The notes: generated from the sequence alone by a model not told the origin. A stretch of 64,000 nucleotides of DNA from Palleronia aestuarii (GCF_003253995.1 NZ_QKZL01000001.1:1-64000); one strand, 5' to 3'. Numbered from the stretch's first letter, positions 37,833 through 47,785 are shown. A program made the numbers and translations.

Positions 37833-38729
37833 TTACGACTTGGACGGCATCTGCGTCTGCGTGTCGCCCTGATGGTTCTGGGCGGAGTCGGACGTGTTCG
37901 GCGTCGCCCGTCCGGTCAGTGTCGCGAAGACCATGTTGTCGGAGACGGAGGCGAGCTGTTGCTCGGCCTTCTGCGTGTTGCCGTTGTCGATTTCCGTCAG
38001 GGCCTGGTCGATGGCCTTCACCGTGGAATCGTGCGGCACGAGCGCGGCGACTTCTACCATGTCGATCTCGTTGACACGGAAGATCGACCGGCCCTGATCG
38101 CCCGACCCGTTCGTCTGCGAGGCGTCGGCGGTCTTCTGGTCGCTGCCGGTCTGACCGTTCTTCGTTTGCGAAGAGGCGTCCGCGGTCTTCTGATCGCCGC
38201 CGGTCTGGCCCTGCTTCGCCTGGGAAGAGGCGTCAGCGGTCTGCTGGGTCTGGTCAGTGCCGTTCTGCGGCTGCGCGCTCAGCGATTCCGAGATCATCGT
38301 GTCGCTGCCCACCGCGAAGTACGAGGAGTCCGTGAGCTTGTCGACGCCCTGAACCTTGCCGCCGCCCGAGGCGTCCTTCTTCAGCATGTCGGCCGTGATC
38401 GCATCGGAGGAAGCGTCTCCGAACTTCGCCTTCGCATCCTGAAGGAGGCTCTTGGCCTGATCGGTGCTGTCGTTGCGCAGCGCGAGCCGGGCCATCTGAA
38501 CTTCCTGCATCGCGTAGGAGGCCTTCTGGGAGACCTTCAAAAGCTGGTCACTGCTCTGGCTGTCGGAGCCTTGCTGCGACTGGCTGGATTGCCCGGTCTG
38601 CGATTGCGAAGCCTGCGATTGCTCGGTCTGCGGTGCCTTGGCTTGCTCTGCCATGGCGATGCCAGTGGTCAGGGATGTGGTGGCGAAAAGCGCGGCAAGG
38701 ATCGCAGCGGCTGTTTTATGACGTTTCAT
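37833..38729 (-). CDS. YfdX family exported protein with internal 18-residue repeats
   Basis: A 298-residue periplasmic protein. The signal peptide covers about residues 1-27 (ending GIAMA). A Gln/Ser-rich segment follows, then the YfdX core with KASYAMQEVQMARLAL and later VDKLTDSSYFAVGSDTMIS. Between core halves is a low-complexity insert with TADASSQAKQGQTGGDQK repeated almost exactly as TADASSQTKNGQTGSDQK, and a third decayed copy. E. coli YfdX is an acid-stress-linked protein of about 210 residues, so this one is enlarged by the insert. ATG 38729 has GAAAGGG upstream. The function is unknown. Confidence 0.8.
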   Translation of the reverse strand: MKRHKTAAAILAALFATTSLTTGIAMAEQAKAPQTEQSQASQSQTGQSSQSQQGSDSQSSDQLLKVSQKASYAMQEVQMARLALRNDSTDQAKSLLQDAKAKFGDASSDAITADMLKKDASGGGKVQGVDKLTDSSYFAVGSDTMISESLSAQPQNGTDQTQQTADASSQAKQGQTGGDQKTADASSQTKNGQTGSDQKTADASQTNGSGDQGRSIFRVNEIDMVEVAALVPHDSTVKAIDQALTEIDNGNTQKAEQQLASVSDNMVFATLTGRATPNTSDSAQNHQGDTQTQMPSKS

Positions 38730-38845
38730 GATTTTGCCCTTTCTCAAAGACCCGCTGAGGCGGGGTCCGTCGGCGTCGCGATCCGCTGTGGGTCGCTATC
38801 GGCGTCGGCGGGCAATGGTTCAGGTGTGTACGGCATAATCGTCGA

Positions 38846-39124
38846 TCAAGATAAAAAATCGTCTCGTCGAAATTTTTTTGGATCTTGTTGCCTTTGCGCA
38901 CGCGGTCGTCTCTCCGCATCTCCCTCCTCGCTCCCGCGATGGGCCGACGCCCAACGGGCGACCCCCAGAGCGGGCAGAATGACGACGGACCAGCCGATGG
39001 CGTTGAGCACGGTGAGCCGCACCTTGGCCTCCCGCGACCACTCGTCGGAAAGCCACAATCCGACATGTCCGGCGACGACGAGCGACGCGAGGAGCAGGAT
39101 TGCTGCGAGTTTCACCCATTTCAT
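38846..39124 (-). CDS. Small two-helix membrane protein, unknown
   Basis: 92 residues with two hydrophobic segments (about 4-24 and 40-60) and a basic, Gln/Arg-rich C-terminal tail of about 30 residues. I recognise no family. It lies in the pheS-pheT interval on the same strand, and the tail composition suggests an inside-facing C terminus. Confidence 0.55.
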   Translation of the reverse strand: MKWVKLAAILLLASLVVAGHVGLWLSDEWSREAKVRLTVLNAIGWSVVILPALGVARWASAHRGSEEGDAERRPRAQRQQDPKKFRRDDFLS

Positions 39125-39168
39125 GGGCTGGATATGGGGCAGGGAGCGCAGCAGGCGAGCCCCGGATG

Positions 39169-39450
39169 CTACTCCCGCGCGGAGAGCGCCTCTTCGTCGT
39201 TCATCGCTTCCAGCTTCAGCTCGCGGAAGAGCCGAAGCGTCGGCTTGACGGCGAAGGCGACCGAGCCGATCACGAAGCACCAGATCGCCGGCGTCTCTAG
39301 GCTCGACCAGAAGAACATCACGGAGCCCGCGAGAAACAGGATCGCGGCGGAGAAATCGATGAACGTATAGGCCAGCTCGACGCGGGCATAGAATCGCTTC
39401 GAGCGTTCGGACTTCTGGCGATTCTCGTGGCGGAACAGACCCCAGGGCAT
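39169..39450 (-). CDS. YrhK-like small membrane protein
   Basis: 93 residues from ATG 39448-39450 with two hydrophobic segments (about 28-49 and 52-70) in the pattern FIDFSAAILFLAGSVMFFW and WCFVIGSVAFAVKPTLRLF, which is characteristic of YrhK-domain proteins. Their role is unknown. It starts 2 bp after the pheS stop and is thus almost certainly cotranscribed with it. Confidence 0.75.
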   Translation of the reverse strand: MPWGLFRHENRQKSERSKRFYARVELAYTFIDFSAAILFLAGSVMFFWSSLETPAIWCFVIGSVAFAVKPTLRLFRELKLEAMNDEEALSARE

Positions 39451-39452
39451 AA

Positions 39453-40529
39453 TCAGACCCCTCCCCGAAGCGTCGGCACCTGCAACCCGCCAAATCCGTA
39501 ATGCCGGAGCCAGCGCAGGTCCGAATCGAAGAAGGCCCTGAGATCGGGGATGCCGTATTTCAGCATCGCGATCCGGTCGATGCCCATCCCGAAGGCGAAG
39601 CCCTGCCACTCGTCGGGATCGACGCCGCCCGAGCGCAGGACGTGCGGATGGACCATGCCGGAGCCGAGCACTTCGAGCCAACCGTCACCCTCGCCGACCT
39701 TCACGGTGCCGCCCTCGAAGCTGCACTGGATATCGACCTCCGCCGACGGCTCGGTGAAGGGGAAATGCGACGCGCGGAAGCGGGTCTTCACCGACCTCCC
39801 GAAATAGGCGGTGAAGAATTCCTCGAGCACCCATTTGAGGTTCGCCATGGAAATGTCGCGGTCGATCGCGAGCCCCTCGACCTGGTGGAACATCGGCGTA
39901 TGGGTCTGGTCGTAATCGGCGCGGTAGACACGGCCCGGACAGATGATCCTGAGCGGCGCGCCCATCTCCTGCATGGAGCGGATCTGCACGGGGCTCGTAT
40001 GGGTGCGCAGCACATGGGGCGGGCGGTCGTCGCCTTCGGCGCGGGCCATGTAGAACGTGTCCATCTCACCCCGGGCAGGGTGGTGGTCGGGGATGTTGAG
40101 CGCGTCGAAATTGTACCAGTCGCTCTCGACTTGCGGGCCTTCGGCGACGGCGAAACCCATATCGGCGAAGATCGCCGTGACCTCCTCCCAGACCTGGCTC
40201 ACCGGATGGACCGATCCGTCAGCCGGGCCACGCCCGCTCCGCCGTCCCGGCAGCGTCACGTCGAGCCATTCGCCCGCCAGCCGCGCATCCAGAGCCGCGT
40301 CGTGAAGCGCGGCCTTTCGCGCGGCAAGGGCGGAGGTGATCTCCGATTTCAGCTCGTTGAGCCGCGGTCCCTCGACCTGACGCTCCTCGGGGCTCATGCG
40401 ACCGAGCTCGCGCATCGCGAGGGCGACCTCGCCCTTCTTGCCGATCGCGCTGAGCCGCACCTCTTCGAGCGCGGCCTCGTCTGCGGCCTCACCGATGCGC
40501 GTAAGGTACTTCGAGCGTAGGTCTTCCAT
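39453..40529 (-). CDS. pheS: Phenylalanine--tRNA ligase alpha subunit
   Basis: The catalytic subunit of PheRS. The 358-residue protein has an N-terminal coiled coil (1-85) that contacts tRNA, then the class II catalytic core with [23 protein letters not shown], the motif 2 region [20 protein letters not shown] and motif 3 [18 protein letters not shown]. Length is normal. The start is ATG 40527-40529. In many relatives pheS follows rplT directly; here two plus-strand genes stand between. Confidence 0.98.
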   Translation of the reverse strand: MEDLRSKYLTRIGEAADEAALEEVRLSAIGKKGEVALAMRELGRMSPEERQVEGPRLNELKSEITSALAARKAALHDAALDARLAGEWLDVTLPGRRSGRGPADGSVHPVSQVWEEVTAIFADMGFAVAEGPQVESDWYNFDALNIPDHHPARGEMDTFYMARAEGDDRPPHVLRTHTSPVQIRSMQEMGAPLRIICPGRVYRADYDQTHTPMFHQVEGLAIDRDISMANLKWVLEEFFTAYFGRSVKTRFRASHFPFTEPSAEVDIQCSFEGGTVKVGEGDGWLEVLGSGMVHPHVLRSGGVDPDEWQGFAFGMGIDRIAMLKYGIPDLRAFFDSDLRWLRHYGFGGLQVPTLRGGV

Positions 40530-40646
40530 CACATCCCCCGGGGGCCGGAACTCGGCTGTGGCACTAGCGCGCGCGGGGCCGGAGGGCAACCGGGGACCCC
40601 CGGGGGAGGGGCTGCGTTGGCAATGGGAATGAACAGGGAGTTTGCC

Positions 40647-40991
40647 ATGAGATCACGATCCATCGCCCTCGCCGCGGCGCTCGCCTTTTCCGGGGGTGCC
40701 GCGGTCGCGGCCACGTCGGACGAATTGAGCGCGGCGCTTGTCGGAAACACCTTCCAGGGCGACATGGGCGGCGGGACCTATTCGAGCTACTTTGCCGAGG
40801 ACGGGACCTATCACGACGCGTCGGGCAGCGGGCCCTACGAGATCACGGAGGAGGGCGTCTGCTATCCCGACACGGAATTCGGCTGCTACCAGGCGGAAAT
40901 CGACGGGCAGAGCCTCGAATGGATGCAGGACGGCAGCGGGGTCGGAACGGGCACGATCCTCGAGGGCGATCCGCTCGGCTTCGGCCCGTGA
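40647..40991 (+). CDS. Small exported protein, unknown
   Basis: 114 residues. A signal peptide ([22 protein letters not shown]) precedes an acidic, Gly/Tyr-rich mature part with [22 protein letters not shown] and two cysteines ([13 protein letters not shown]) that could form a disulfide. The layout resembles small lipocalin-like or beta-sandwich exported proteins, but I cannot name a family. ATG 40647 has GGGAG at 6 bp. It is followed after 32 bp by an exported hydrolase gene. Confidence 0.65.
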   Translation: MRSRSIALAAALAFSGGAAVAATSDELSAALVGNTFQGDMGGGTYSSYFAEDGTYHDASGSGPYEITEEGVCYPDTEFGCYQAEIDGQSLEWMQDGSGVGTGTILEGDPLGFGP

Positions 40992-41023
40992 TCCGAGCAA
41001 GAGCGAAACGAAAGGGAGATACG

Positions 41024-41767
41024 ATGCGTGCATTTCTGACGACGACACTTCTCGCGGCCCCGATGGCGACCGCGGCGATTGCCGACGACGTGAGCTACGA
41101 CGTGGATGGTGTCGAGCATACCGGCTACTTCGCGTCCGCCCAGGACGACGATGACGGGGCCGAGGGGCTCGTTCTCATCGTCCATGACTGGAACGGCATC
41201 GACGAGTATGAACGCGGGCGCGCCGACATGCTGGCCGAGGAGGGCTACGATGCGTTCGTGATCGACATGTACGGAGCCGATACGGAGGCCGGCACGGTCG
41301 AGCAGAACCGCGCCGCGACCTCGGAACTCACGCAGGACCGAGAGAAGATGCGGTCGCTGATCGAGGCGGGGCTCGAGCAGGCGCGCGGCCAGTCGGACGC
41401 GGAGGGGCTCGTGGTCATGGGGTACTGCTTCGGCGGCGGTGTGGCGCTCGAGATGGCACGGTCGGACTTCGCCGGGGAGGCGGACGGTTTCGCCACCTTC
41501 CACGGCTCGCTCGGCACGCCGGAGGGGCAGGGCTACGACGCAAGCGTCGCGCCTATTCTCATCATGCACGGGGGCGGGGATACGAGCGTCACGCTCGAGG
41601 ATCTTGGCGCACTGATGACGGAGCTCGAGGAGTCAGGGGCCACCTATACCGCGGAGGTCTATGCCGGTGCGCCACACGGTTTCACCGAGCCGGGCGAGCG
41701 CTATCAGGAGCGCGCGGACGAGGAGAGCTGGGACGCGTTCGGGGATTTCCTGGAGGAGCGTCTCTGA
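41024..41767 (+). CDS. Exported dienelactone hydrolase family protein
   Basis: A 247-residue alpha/beta hydrolase with an N-terminal signal peptide (about 1-20), so it acts in the periplasm, unlike the cytosolic aromatic-pathway enzymes. The nucleophile elbow is GYCFGGG with Cys, as in dienelactone hydrolase. The acid is in MHGGGDTSV and the histidine in APHGFTEPG, completing a Cys-Asp-His triad. The strongly acidic surface fits a marine or salt-tolerant host. The substrate is unknown. A terminator shared with rplT follows. Confidence 0.88.
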   Translation: MRAFLTTTLLAAPMATAAIADDVSYDVDGVEHTGYFASAQDDDDGAEGLVLIVHDWNGIDEYERGRADMLAEEGYDAFVIDMYGADTEAGTVEQNRAATSELTQDREKMRSLIEAGLEQARGQSDAEGLVVMGYCFGGGVALEMARSDFAGEADGFATFHGSLGTPEGQGYDASVAPILIMHGGGDTSVTLEDLGALMTELEESGATYTAEVYAGAPHGFTEPGERYQERADEESWDAFGDFLEERL

Positions 41768-41791
41768 CGCGAGCGAACGGTCGACACGAAA

Positions 41792-41818
41792 AAGGCCGCG
41801 TCCCTTGGGCGCGGCCTT
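41792..41818. terminator. Bidirectional terminator between the hydrolase gene and rplT
   Basis: AAGGCCGCG (41792-41800) pairs with CGCGGCCTT (41810-41818) around a 9-nt loop. CGCATTT follows on the plus strand, and TTTTCG follows on the minus strand. It lies in the 75-bp gap between two convergent stop codons. Confidence 0.8.
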
Positions 41819-41842
41819 CGCATTTCGGCAGGTCGGCCTGGT

Positions 41843-42214
41843 TCAGGCGGCCTGCGGCAATGCCGATTTCGCCTGATCGACGATCGAGGCGAAGGCCTCC
41901 GGCTCGTGCACGGCGAGATCGGCCAGCACCTTGCGGTCCACCTCGATCCCGGCGAGCGCCAGGCCGTTGATGAAGCGCGAATAGGTCAGGGTCTCGTCGT
42001 GGCTCCGGACGGCGGCGTTGATACGCTGGATCCAGAGCGCGCGGAAATTACGCTTGCGGTTCTTGCGGTCGCGGGTCGCGTACTGGTTCGCCTTGTCGAC
42101 GGCCTGCGTGGCGGTCTTGAAGACGTTCTTGCGACGGCTGTAATACCCTTTCGCGGCCTTGATGACTTTCTTGTGACGGGCGTGGGTCGTGGTCCCACCT
42201 TTGACGCGTGCCAT
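41843..42214 (-). CDS. rplT: 50S ribosomal protein L20
   Basis: A 123-residue, strongly basic 23S rRNA-binding protein needed for early 50S assembly. It begins [30 protein letters not shown] and has the standard length and C-terminal [20 protein letters not shown] block. It is 16 bp downstream of rpmI in the usual L35-L20 operon. In E. coli L20 represses this operon by binding its leader; I did not find that structure here. Confidence 0.98.
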   Translation of the reverse strand: MARVKGGTTTHARHKKVIKAAKGYYSRRKNVFKTATQAVDKANQYATRDRKNRKRNFRALWIQRINAAVRSHDETLTYSRFINGLALAGIEVDRKVLADLAVHEPEAFASIVDQAKSALPQAA

Positions 42215-42230
42215 GGGTCAGGACTCCTTT

Positions 42231-42431
42231 TCAGCGATCGTAGGGCATGTAGAGCTTCACAAGCTTCTGGTCGGGCTTGCTCAGGACCTGCGTGCCGCGC
42301 GCGTCGCGGATGAAATCGTTCGACCGCTTGATCATGCCGTGCCGTTTGCCGGCCTGGCCGCCGACGACCTTGCCGGTGGCCGTCACCTTGAAACGCTTCT
42401 TGGCGCTCGACTTCGTCTTCATCTTGGGCAT
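42231..42431 (-). CDS. rpmI: 50S ribosomal protein L35
   Basis: A 66-residue basic ribosomal protein starting [20 protein letters not shown], with the standard ending [11 protein letters not shown]. It precedes rplT. infC, which often heads this operon, is not here; the upstream same-strand gene is pyk, 121 bp away. Confidence 0.98.
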   Translation of the reverse strand: MPKMKTKSSAKKRFKVTATGKVVGGQAGKRHGMIKRSNDFIRDARGTQVLSKPDQKLVKLYMPYDR

Positions 42432-42552
42432 TTCCGTCTCCTCTGTCGGGCGGTATCGGACGCGACTCGGCATGCCACATTGGCCGGTGCGTCCGTCGGA
42501 AGGGGCCGTATAGGGGGCAAGCGCGCCCCGCGCAACCCGTAAAACGGGCGGG

Positions 42553-43998
42553 TCAGCCCGGATCCGTGGCGAAGATCAGCCGCTCCTCGCAGGGCGCGAC
42601 CCGCAGGATGTTGGTGGTGCCGGATTGACCGAACGGCACGCCGGCCGTCACCACGATCTGATCCTCCGCCGTGGCGAAACCCTCGGTGCGGGCTGCGCGA
42701 GCGGCATTGATCACCGCCTCCTTGAAGCGGCTGACCTCGCCCGTCGTCACGCAATGCATGCCCCAGCTGAGGCAGAGGCGCCGTGCCGTGCCACGCATCG
42801 GGGTAAGCGCGATGATCGGTACCATCGGCCGTTCCCGTCCGACGAGGACCGCCGTGGTGCCGGTCTGGGAGAAGCAGCAGATGGCCTTGATGTTCGTCGT
42901 CTCGGCGATCTCGCGGGCGGCGGAGACGATGGCATCGGCGACCGTCTCCTTGATGCCGCCGCGGCTCGCATTGATGACGTCCCGATAGGTGGGATCGGAT
43001 TCCACCTCGATGGCGACGTTGTTCATCGTCATGACGGCTTCGACCGGATAGGCGCCGGCAGCCGATTCCGCACTCAGCATGACCGCGTCGGCCCCTTCGT
43101 AGATCGCGGCCGCCACGTCGGAGACCTCCGCGCGCGTGGGCATGGGCGATTCGATCATCGATTCGAGCATCTGCGTCGCGACAATCACGGGCTTAGCGGC
43201 GGCCCGGCACTTGCGCACCAGCCGCTTCTGGATCGGCGGCACGTTCTGGACCGGCAGCTCCACGCCGAGATCGCCACGCGCCACCATGATCCCGTCCGAG
43301 GCTTCGAGGATCGCGTCGAAATGCGCGACGCCGGAGGGCTTCTCGATCTTCGACAGGATCGCGGCGCGGCCACGGGCGAGTTCGCGTGCCTCCTCGACGT
43401 CGGCGGGCCGCTGCACGAAGCTCAGCGCCAGCCAGTCCACGCCGAGCTGGCAGACGAATTCCAGATCCTTGCGATCCTTCTCCGAGAGCGCGGCGAGGGG
43501 CAGCACCACATCGGGCACGTTGACGCCCTTCCGATTAGAGATCGTGCCGCCCACGATCACTTCGCATTCGGCGAAATCGGGGCCGCATTCGCGGACGCGC
43601 AGGCGGATCTTGCCGTCGTTGACGAGGAGGCTCGATCCCGGCTCAAGCGCCTCGAAGATTTCCTTGTGGGGAAGCTGTACGCGGGTCGCGTCGCCTTCCG
43701 CATCGTCGAGGTCGAGGCGGAACGTGGAGCCCTCCGCGAGTTCCTCCTCGCCGTTCGCGAAGACGCCGACGCGCAGCTTCGGTCCCTGCAGGTCGGCGAG
43801 GATCGCGATCGGCCGTCCGAGATCCTTCTCGATCTGCCGGATGATGCCGTGCCGGACGCCGATGTCGTCGTGGGACCCGTGCGACATGTTGAGCCGGAAC
43901 ACATCCGCGCCCGCCTCGAAGAGCGCGCGGATCGTCTCGTAATCGCTCGATGCCGGGCCGAGGGTCGCGACGATCTTGATCTTGCGGAGACGTCTCAT
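42553..43998 (-). CDS. pyk: Pyruvate kinase
   Basis: Catalyses phosphoenolpyruvate + ADP to pyruvate + ATP, the final step of glycolysis. The 481-residue protein begins [19 protein letters not shown] and has [12 protein letters not shown], the catalytic [23 protein letters not shown] and the K+/Mg2+ region [13 protein letters not shown]. The C domain runs from about 340 to the end. It is the same orientation as rpmI-rplT. The DUF1244 gene starts divergently 132 bp upstream. Confidence 0.98.
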   Translation of the reverse strand: MRRLRKIKIVATLGPASSDYETIRALFEAGADVFRLNMSHGSHDDIGVRHGIIRQIEKDLGRPIAILADLQGPKLRVGVFANGEEELAEGSTFRLDLDDAEGDATRVQLPHKEIFEALEPGSSLLVNDGKIRLRVRECGPDFAECEVIVGGTISNRKGVNVPDVVLPLAALSEKDRKDLEFVCQLGVDWLALSFVQRPADVEEARELARGRAAILSKIEKPSGVAHFDAILEASDGIMVARGDLGVELPVQNVPPIQKRLVRKCRAAAKPVIVATQMLESMIESPMPTRAEVSDVAAAIYEGADAVMLSAESAAGAYPVEAVMTMNNVAIEVESDPTYRDVINASRGGIKETVADAIVSAAREIAETTNIKAICCFSQTGTTAVLVGRERPMVPIIALTPMRGTARRLCLSWGMHCVTTGEVSRFKEAVINAARAARTEGFATAEDQIVVTAGVPFGQSGTTNILRVAPCEERLIFATDPG

Positions 43999-44130
43999 GC
44001 GCGCTGCCTTCTGTTAGCGTCGGACTCAGCGTCGGTTATGGAGGAACGCCGGGAGGCTGACAACCGCGCGACGCACCTTGACGCTCAGGTCGCCCGAACC
44101 CAGCTGAAGGTCATGCAAAGGAGGCCCGGC

Positions 44131-44427
44131 ATGGACGACGCGACACGCACCGAACTCGAGGCTGCCGCGTTCCGGCGGCTGCGCGACCATCTGCAGCAGC
44201 GCACGGACGTGCAGAACATCGATCTGATGAACCTCGCGGGGTTCTGCCGCAACTGCCTCAGCCGCTGGTACCAGGAGGCCGCGGAAGAGCGCGGTATTGC
44301 GATGGACAAGGACGCGGCACGCGAGGAATTCTACGGCATGCCCTACGACGAATGGCGCGACCGCCACCAGCGAGAGGCCTCGCCGTCGCAGCAGGCGGCC
44401 TTCGCATCGAGCCATGGGGAGAACTGA
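44131..44427 (+). CDS. DUF1244 family protein
   Basis: 98 residues with the invariant family segment MNLAGFCRNCLSRWYQEAAEERG and MPYDEWRDRHQ. The CxxC pair suggests metal or disulfide chemistry, but no function is known. ATG 44131 is preceded by AAAGGAGG at a good distance. It is followed at once by a small exported-protein gene, so the two form an operon divergent from pyk. Confidence 0.88.
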   Translation: MDDATRTELEAAAFRRLRDHLQQRTDVQNIDLMNLAGFCRNCLSRWYQEAAEERGIAMDKDAAREEFYGMPYDEWRDRHQREASPSQQAAFASSHGEN

Positions 44428-44428
44428 G

Positions 44429-44683
44429 ATGGCATCACGGATCGTGAGCGCGGCGCTTCTCGCCCTGGCGCTCGGCACGGCGCCCGTCGCGGCGGCGCCC
44501 AGTGCGCAACTCACCACGAGCGTGGCACAGCGCCTCTCGAATTTCGGCATCCGGGTCGATCCCGAGGAGCTGACGACAGCGCAGGCCTCCGCGCTTCATA
44601 TCCTACTCGTTTCGGAGCGGGGATACGTCAATGTGCGGCGCCGCGCGGAAGCGATCCTGCGCAATCCCGATTACCGCGACTGA
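44429..44683 (+). CDS. Small exported protein, unknown
   Basis: 84 residues starting right after the DUF1244 stop (TGAGATGG). A signal peptide of about 23 residues ends VAAAP, and the mature part is an approximately 60-residue helical domain (RLSNFGIRVDPEELTTAQASALHILLV in two helices). The pattern is shared by small roseobacter periplasmic proteins, but I cannot assign a role. Confidence 0.65.
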   Translation: MASRIVSAALLALALGTAPVAAAPSAQLTTSVAQRLSNFGIRVDPEELTTAQASALHILLVSERGYVNVRRRAEAILRNPDYRD

Positions 44684-44686
44684 TCC

Positions 44687-45544
44687 TCAGCTCGCCGTGC
44701 GCTTGCTTTCCTCGAGATAGATTTCGCGCAGGCGTGCAGCGATCTTGCCGGGCGTGCCGTCGCCGACCTTCGCTCCGTCGATCTCGACCACGGGCGTGAC
44801 GAAGCTCGACGCGGAGGTGATGAAGGCTTCGTCAGCCGCCTGCGCCTCTTCGATCGTGAAGGAACGCTCCTCGACCTCCATCTGTGCCTCCCGCGCCATC
44901 CTCAGGACGGCGGCGCGGGTGATACCGTGCAGGATCTCCTGGCCGAGTTGGCGGGTGACGATCTTGCGGCCAGTGACGATGTAGGCGTTGTTCGACGTCC
45001 CCTCCGTCACGTGCCCGTCCTCGACCATCCAGGCGTCGTCCGCACCCGCGGCCTTCGCCATCATCTTGCCCATCGACGGATAGAGGAGCTGGACCGTCTT
45101 GATGTCGCGCCGTCCCCAGCGCGCATCGGGGATCGAGATCACCTTCAGACCCATCTTCGCCGCGGGGCTGTCCGCGAGGCCCGGCTTCGATTGCGTGAAG
45201 AGCACGACGGTCTGTGCGGTACCCGCTTCGGGAAAGGCGAAGTCGCGGTCGGCCGCGCCGCGGGTGACCTGAAGATAGATCAAGCCGTCCTCGATCCCGT
45301 TCTCGGCCACGAGCCTGTGATGGACGTCGCGCAAGGCTTCGGCCTCCATCGGCATAGACATGCCGAGTTCCCCGAGCGAGCGGTCGAGCCGCGCCGCGTG
45401 ACCATCGAAATCGATGAGCTTGCCGCCAAGGACGCTCGTCACCTCGTAGACAGCATCCGCGAAGAGGAAACCCCGGTCGAAGATCGATACGGTGGCGCGC
45501 TCCTCGGGGAGATATTCGCCATTGACGTAGACGGTACGGGACAT
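44687..45544 (-). CDS. D-amino acid transaminase (fold-type IV, DAAT-like)
   Basis: A 285-residue PLP enzyme that interconverts D-amino acids and 2-oxo acids, supplying D-Ala or D-Glu. It begins MSRTVYVNGEYLPEERATVSIFDRGFLFADAVYEV, a hallmark DAAT start. The PLP lysine is in RRDIKTVQLL near residue 145, and the phosphate-binding segment is VTEGTSNNAYIV. The distinction from branched-chain aminotransferase or aminodeoxychorismate lyase rests on this start and the absence of their signatures. It is convergent with the small exported gene, 3 bp apart. Confidence 0.88.
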   Translation of the reverse strand: MSRTVYVNGEYLPEERATVSIFDRGFLFADAVYEVTSVLGGKLIDFDGHAARLDRSLGELGMSMPMEAEALRDVHHRLVAENGIEDGLIYLQVTRGAADRDFAFPEAGTAQTVVLFTQSKPGLADSPAAKMGLKVISIPDARWGRRDIKTVQLLYPSMGKMMAKAAGADDAWMVEDGHVTEGTSNNAYIVTGRKIVTRQLGQEILHGITRAAVLRMAREAQMEVEERSFTIEEAQAADEAFITSASSFVTPVVEIDGAKVGDGTPGKIAARLREIYLEESKRTAS

Positions 45545-45754
45545 GGGGCGTGCCTTCTCCTTTTCTGCCCCGCCGGTCTGCGCTGCGGACAGGGCGCGGT
45601 CAAGCCGCCTCGGTCCGGCGATGGCTAGGGGCGCGAGGTCGCCCGGCATTGTCCTGCGGCTTGAGCCCGGAAATGGCGCCCGGGTCTTGCGGGTGGCATC
45701 GCAATATTCTACCCAATGGCGCGACGCAGAAGCAACTTTATTTCGAGGAAGTGC

Positions 45755-46711
45755 ATGTCCTTCAGGGTCCAGCCGCAACCACCCGCCCGTCCCAATCGGT
45801 GTCAACTCTTCGGACCCGGCTCCCGCCCGGCGCTTTTCGAGAAGATGGCGGCGAGCGCGGCGGACGTCATCAATCTCGACCTAGAGGACAGCGTCAGCCC
45901 CGACGACAAGGCTGAGGCGCGCCGGAACGTGATCGCGGCGACGCACGAGGTTGACTGGAACACCAAGCATCTGTCGGTGCGGATCAACGGCCTCGACACG
46001 CCCTACTGGTACCGTGACGTGGTCGACCTGCTCGAGGAAGGATCGGAGCGGATCGACCAGATCATGATCCCGAAGGCGGGCTGCGCGGGGGATATCTATG
46101 CCGTCGATGCGCTCGTCAGCGGCATCGAGGCGGCGAAGGGCCGTTCCAAGCGGATCGGGCTCGAAGTGATCATCGAGACGGCGGCGGGCCTCGCCCATGT
46201 CGAGGAGATCGCGGCCGCCTCCCCGAGGATGCAGGCGATGAGCCTCGGCGCCGCGGATTTCGCGGCCTCCATGGGGATGCAGACGACGGGGATCGGCGGC
46301 ACGCAGGAGAATTACTACATGCTGCGAGAGGGGCAGCGCTACTGGTCCGATCCTTGGCACTGGGCGCAGACGGCAATCGTCGCGGCCTGCAGGACGCACG
46401 GGGTGCTGCCGGTCGACGGGCCGTTCGGGGATTTCTCGGACGAGGAGGGGTTCCGCGCGCAGGCCCGCCGCTCCGCAACGCTCGGGATGGTCGGAAAATG
46501 GGCGATCCACCCGAAGCAGGTGGCGCTCGCCAACGAGGTCTTCACGCCATCGGACGCGGCGGTCGCGGAGGCCCGCGAGATCCTCGAGGCGATGGAGGAG
46601 GCGAAGCGGACCGGGCAGGGCGCGGCCGTCTACAAGGGCCGGCTCGTCGATCTCGCCTCGATCCGACAGGCGGAAGTTGTCGTGCGACAGGCGGAGATGA
46701 TCGCCGGGTGA
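45755..46711 (+). CDS. mcl1: L-malyl-CoA / beta-methylmalyl-CoA lyase (Mcl1)
   Basis: A 318-residue CitE-like lyase. In Rhodobacter, Mcl1 cleaves beta-methylmalyl-CoA to glyoxylate and propionyl-CoA in the ethylmalonyl-CoA pathway, and condenses or cleaves malyl-CoA. The signatures are NLDLEDSVSPDDKAEAR, IPKAGCAGDIYAVD, LEVIIETAAGLAHVEEI with the metal-binding glutamate, and SLGAADFAASMG. Strong similarity along the full length supports Mcl1 over other CitE-like proteins. The start is ATG 45755 with GAGGA upstream. A 210-bp divergent gap to the transaminase holds its promoter. Confidence 0.9.
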   Translation: MSFRVQPQPPARPNRCQLFGPGSRPALFEKMAASAADVINLDLEDSVSPDDKAEARRNVIAATHEVDWNTKHLSVRINGLDTPYWYRDVVDLLEEGSERIDQIMIPKAGCAGDIYAVDALVSGIEAAKGRSKRIGLEVIIETAAGLAHVEEIAAASPRMQAMSLGAADFAASMGMQTTGIGGTQENYYMLREGQRYWSDPWHWAQTAIVAACRTHGVLPVDGPFGDFSDEEGFRAQARRSATLGMVGKWAIHPKQVALANEVFTPSDAAVAEAREILEAMEEAKRTGQGAAVYKGRLVDLASIRQAEVVVRQAEMIAG

Positions 46712-46806
46712 GTGCGACCGCCCCGGCGCGGGGGAGGCGCTTGCATCGCCCGTTGCCGGGGCCCTATGAGGTGCGCGTGATCGCTTGAGGGGAGGACCGC
46801 GCGCGC

Positions 46807-47769
46807 ATGGCACATTACCTCGACTTCGAAAAGCAGCTCGCCGAGATCGAAGGCAAGGCGGAGGAATTGCGCGCGATGGCGCGCCGCGAGGACGGGGCGG
46901 ATGTCGAGGATCAGGCGCGCGCGCTCGACCAGAAGGCGCAGACCCTGCTCGACGATCTCTACAAGGGTCTTTCGCCATGGCAGAAATGCCAGGTCGCGCG
47001 GCATCCCGACCGGCCGCATTGCCGCGACTATATCGAGCGGATGTTCACGGAATTCACGCCGCTCGCCGGTGATCGCGCCTTCTCGGACGATCATGCCGTG
47101 ATGGGCGGGATCGCGCGGCTCGACGGCCGGCCCGTGGTCGTGATCGGGCACGAGAAGGGCAACGACACCGGTTCCCGGATCGAGCGGAACTTCGGCATGG
47201 CGCGGCCCGAGGGCTACCGCAAGGCGATCCGGCTCATGGATATGGCGCATCGCTTCTCGATGCCGCTCGTGACCCTCATCGACACGCCCGGCGCCTATCC
47301 CGGCAAGGGCGCGGAGGAGCGCGGCCAGTCGGAGGCCATCGCGCGCTCGACGCAGAAATGCCTGAGCCTCGGCGTCCCTATCGTCTCCGTCGTCATCGGC
47401 GAGGGCGGGTCGGGCGGGGCCGTCGCCTTCGCCACGGCGAACCGGGTCGTGATGCTCGAGCATTCGATCTACTCGGTGATCTCTCCCGAGGGCTGCGCGT
47501 CGATCCTCTGGAAGGACGCGGAGAAGATGCGGGAGGCGGCCGAAGCGCTGCGTCTGACGGCACAGGACCTGAAGAAGCTCGGTGTCATCGACCGCGTCAT
47601 CAAGGAGCCGCATGGCGGCGCGCAGCGCGATCCCGACGTCGCGATCGATGCCGTGGCGTCGGAGGTGATCGCGCTTTTGTCCGAACTCTCCGCGCTGGAC
47701 GCGAAGGCGCTGATTACGGATCGGCGGCAGAAATTCGTCCGGATGGGCGATCGGGGTCTCGCCGCCTGA
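46807..47769 (+). CDS. accA: Acetyl-CoA carboxylase carboxyltransferase subunit alpha
   Basis: AccA with AccD transfers carboxyl from biotin to acetyl-CoA, giving malonyl-CoA for fatty acid synthesis. The 320-residue protein starts [21 protein letters not shown] and shows [45 protein letters not shown] and [13 protein letters not shown], the oxyanion and CoA segments. Length is standard. Confidence 0.98.
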   Translation: MAHYLDFEKQLAEIEGKAEELRAMARREDGADVEDQARALDQKAQTLLDDLYKGLSPWQKCQVARHPDRPHCRDYIERMFTEFTPLAGDRAFSDDHAVMGGIARLDGRPVVVIGHEKGNDTGSRIERNFGMARPEGYRKAIRLMDMAHRFSMPLVTLIDTPGAYPGKGAEERGQSEAIARSTQKCLSLGVPIVSVVIGEGGSGGAVAFATANRVVMLEHSIYSVISPEGCASILWKDAEKMREAAEALRLTAQDLKKLGVIDRVIKEPHGGAQRDPDVAIDAVASEVIALLSELSALDAKALITDRRQKFVRMGDRGLAA

Positions 47770-47785
47770 GCGTCGGAGAGCGCTC

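Noticed and set aside
41843-42552. L20-responsive leader structure for the rpmI-rplT operon
   Set aside because: The 121 bp before rpmI do not show the pseudoknot-like arms expected from the E. coli system, and infC is absent.
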